A stretch of DNA of 6,393 nucleotides from Actinobacteria bacterium 13_2_20CM_68_14 (GTDB lineage: Bacteria; Actinomycetota; Thermoleophilia; Gaiellales; Gaiellaceae): assembly GCA_001914705.1 (NCBI GenBank), contig MNDB01000061.1, positions 1 to 6,393 on the forward strand, in the 5' to 3' direction. Below the pieces are notes generated by a model. It searched no databases. It saw nothing but the letters and a program-made list of their open reading frames with translations, and had not been told where the DNA came from. Shown here one piece after another: positions 6,088 to 6,393 of this stretch. Position 1 is the stretch's first letter; every line of letters starts with the position of its first letter. Position numbers and translations under genes: made by a program.

Positions 6088-6117
6088 CGGCGAAGGAGGC
6101 TAGTACACTGAATTACG
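6081..6117 (+). promoter_or_regulatory. Promoter of the 79-residue gene, leaderless type
   Basis: CTGGCA (6081-6086, 4 of 6 matches to TTGACA), a 17-bp spacer, TACACT (6104-6109, TANNNT), then seven bases and the GTG start at 6117. The -10-to-start distance equals that at uvrB, so the mRNA probably begins at the start codon. An AGGAGG at 6094-6099 is 17 bases from the GTG, too far to be its ribosome-binding site, and would lie upstream of the transcript. The -35 overlaps the start of the divergent phosphoesterase gene. Confidence 0.55.
6097..6102 (-). promoter_or_regulatory. Possible -10 of the phosphoesterase gene
   Basis: On the minus strand this reads TAGCCT, the same hexamer as the proposed uvrB -10, and lies 9 bases before the GTG at 6087. 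No -35 is evident at a normal distance. If real, it lies back to back with the TACACT of the divergent gene, within the 29-bp gap. Confidence 0.3.
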
Positions 6118-6356
6118 TGCCCGACGAATCGACAGAGATTTTCGACGATCTCTACCTCGGCTTGCGCGCCGGCGGCGCGATGCGCAAGCAGCGCCGCGGA
6201 GAGCCGCTGACGGACGAGGAGCAGGAAGCACTCGGCCGCTGGCAGCGCCTTTCGACCTGGCGCAAGGCGGCGGCGGTCGGAGCGTTCGGGGTGGGCACAT
6301 TCGGCCTCGGATTCACGCTCGGCGGCCTCGTTTTCGGCCGCTGGCGCAAGGCCTAG
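6117..6356 (+). CDS. 79-residue protein with a C-terminal membrane anchor
   Basis: I do not recognise a named family. The first 48 residues are hydrophilic and probably helical (MPDESTEIFDDLYLGLRAGG, then MRKQRRGEPLTDEEQEALGRW). Residues about 50-73 form one hydrophobic, very Gly-rich segment (AAAVGAFGVGTFGLGFTLGG), with basic residues on both sides and a WRKA end, so the protein looks tail-anchored with a Gly-zipper that could drive oligomerisation. GTG 6117 is preferred because it stands seven bases after a good -10; an in-frame TTG at 6078 would add 13 residues, but would overlap the divergent phosphoesterase start and the promoter. No Shine-Dalgarno site. The stop interlocks with a probable minus-strand stop in CTAG. 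Confidence 0.75.
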   Translation: MPDESTEIFDDLYLGLRAGGAMRKQRRGEPLTDEEQEALGRWQRLSTWRKAAAVGAFGVGTFGLGFTLGGLVFGRWRKA

Positions 6357-6393
6357 GCCTCCGCGTCCTTAGCTGGGACCGCAGCGTCGCTTG
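6353..6393 (-). CDS. Possible C-terminal end of a gene entering from the right
   Basis: On the minus strand, one frame from the window edge reads SDAAVPAKDAEA and then stops at TAG (6355-6353). The composition (Ala, Asp, Lys, Glu) is that of an ordinary soluble protein tail, and its codons are mostly GC-ending. The stop would share CTAG with the convergent 79-residue gene, the same arrangement as at 2364-2367, which supports it. Only 12 residues are visible, so no family can be named and chance cannot be excluded. Confidence 0.4.
   Translation of the reverse strand, partial: SDAAVPAKDAEA

Noticed and set aside
6094..6099. AGGAGG on the plus strand as ribosome-binding site of the last gene
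   Set aside because: It is 17 bases from the GTG with no closer start codon at the right distance, and it lies upstream of the predicted transcription start.
5245..6111. A 288-residue plus-strand open frame opposite the phosphoesterase
   Set aside because: No recognisable fold, while the minus strand carries every metallophosphoesterase motif in order.
6078..6116. TTG start at 6078 for the 79-residue protein
   Set aside because: It would run through the promoter and overlap the divergent phosphoesterase start; GTG 6117 fits the leaderless layout.

Overview
This is a GC-rich, gene-dense chromosomal window from a bacterium, most likely an actinobacterium and perhaps class Thermoleophilia. The lineage is inferred from strong G/C third-position bias, GTG and TTG starts, leaderless-type promoters and familiarity of the protein sequences; it is not established by a search. 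No rRNA, tRNA, CRISPR array, insertion sequence or attachment site was seen.

Left block (1-2367, plus strand): four tightly packed genes. They are the C-terminal part of a HicB/ribbon-helix-helix DNA-binding protein, an unlisted-size 39-residue ORF with a very good Shine-Dalgarno site, a DUF4097 beta-solenoid protein with eight SGD motifs, and an MFS transporter. Spacings are 9 bp, a 4-base ATGA overlap and 4 bp, so they look like one transcription unit. Its joint function is unknown; the first gene is the obvious candidate regulator.

Middle block (2364-5156): a minus-strand DUF1360 membrane protein converges on the MFS gene, the two stop codons interlocking in a single CTAG. Its start lies only 19 bp from that of uvrB, transcribed in the opposite direction. 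uvrB is a complete excision-repair helicase gene, followed 5 bp later by a small GlsB/YeaQ-type membrane protein that probably shares its mRNA.

Right block (5157-6393): a 109-bp gap with two hairpins separates the GlsB-like gene from a convergent metallophosphoesterase of the CpdA type. The phosphoesterase diverges, across 29 bp, from a 79-residue protein with one C-terminal membrane segment. That gene ends in a second CTAG that would also be the stop of a minus-strand gene running off the window edge.

The most distinctive signals are regulatory and architectural: two promoters with the same layout (TANNNT, seven bases, start codon) implying leaderless mRNAs, two convergent gene pairs sharing CTAG stops, and the coupled 39-residue ORF between the HicB-like and DUF4097 genes. 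Most of the rest is ordinary housekeeping sequence.
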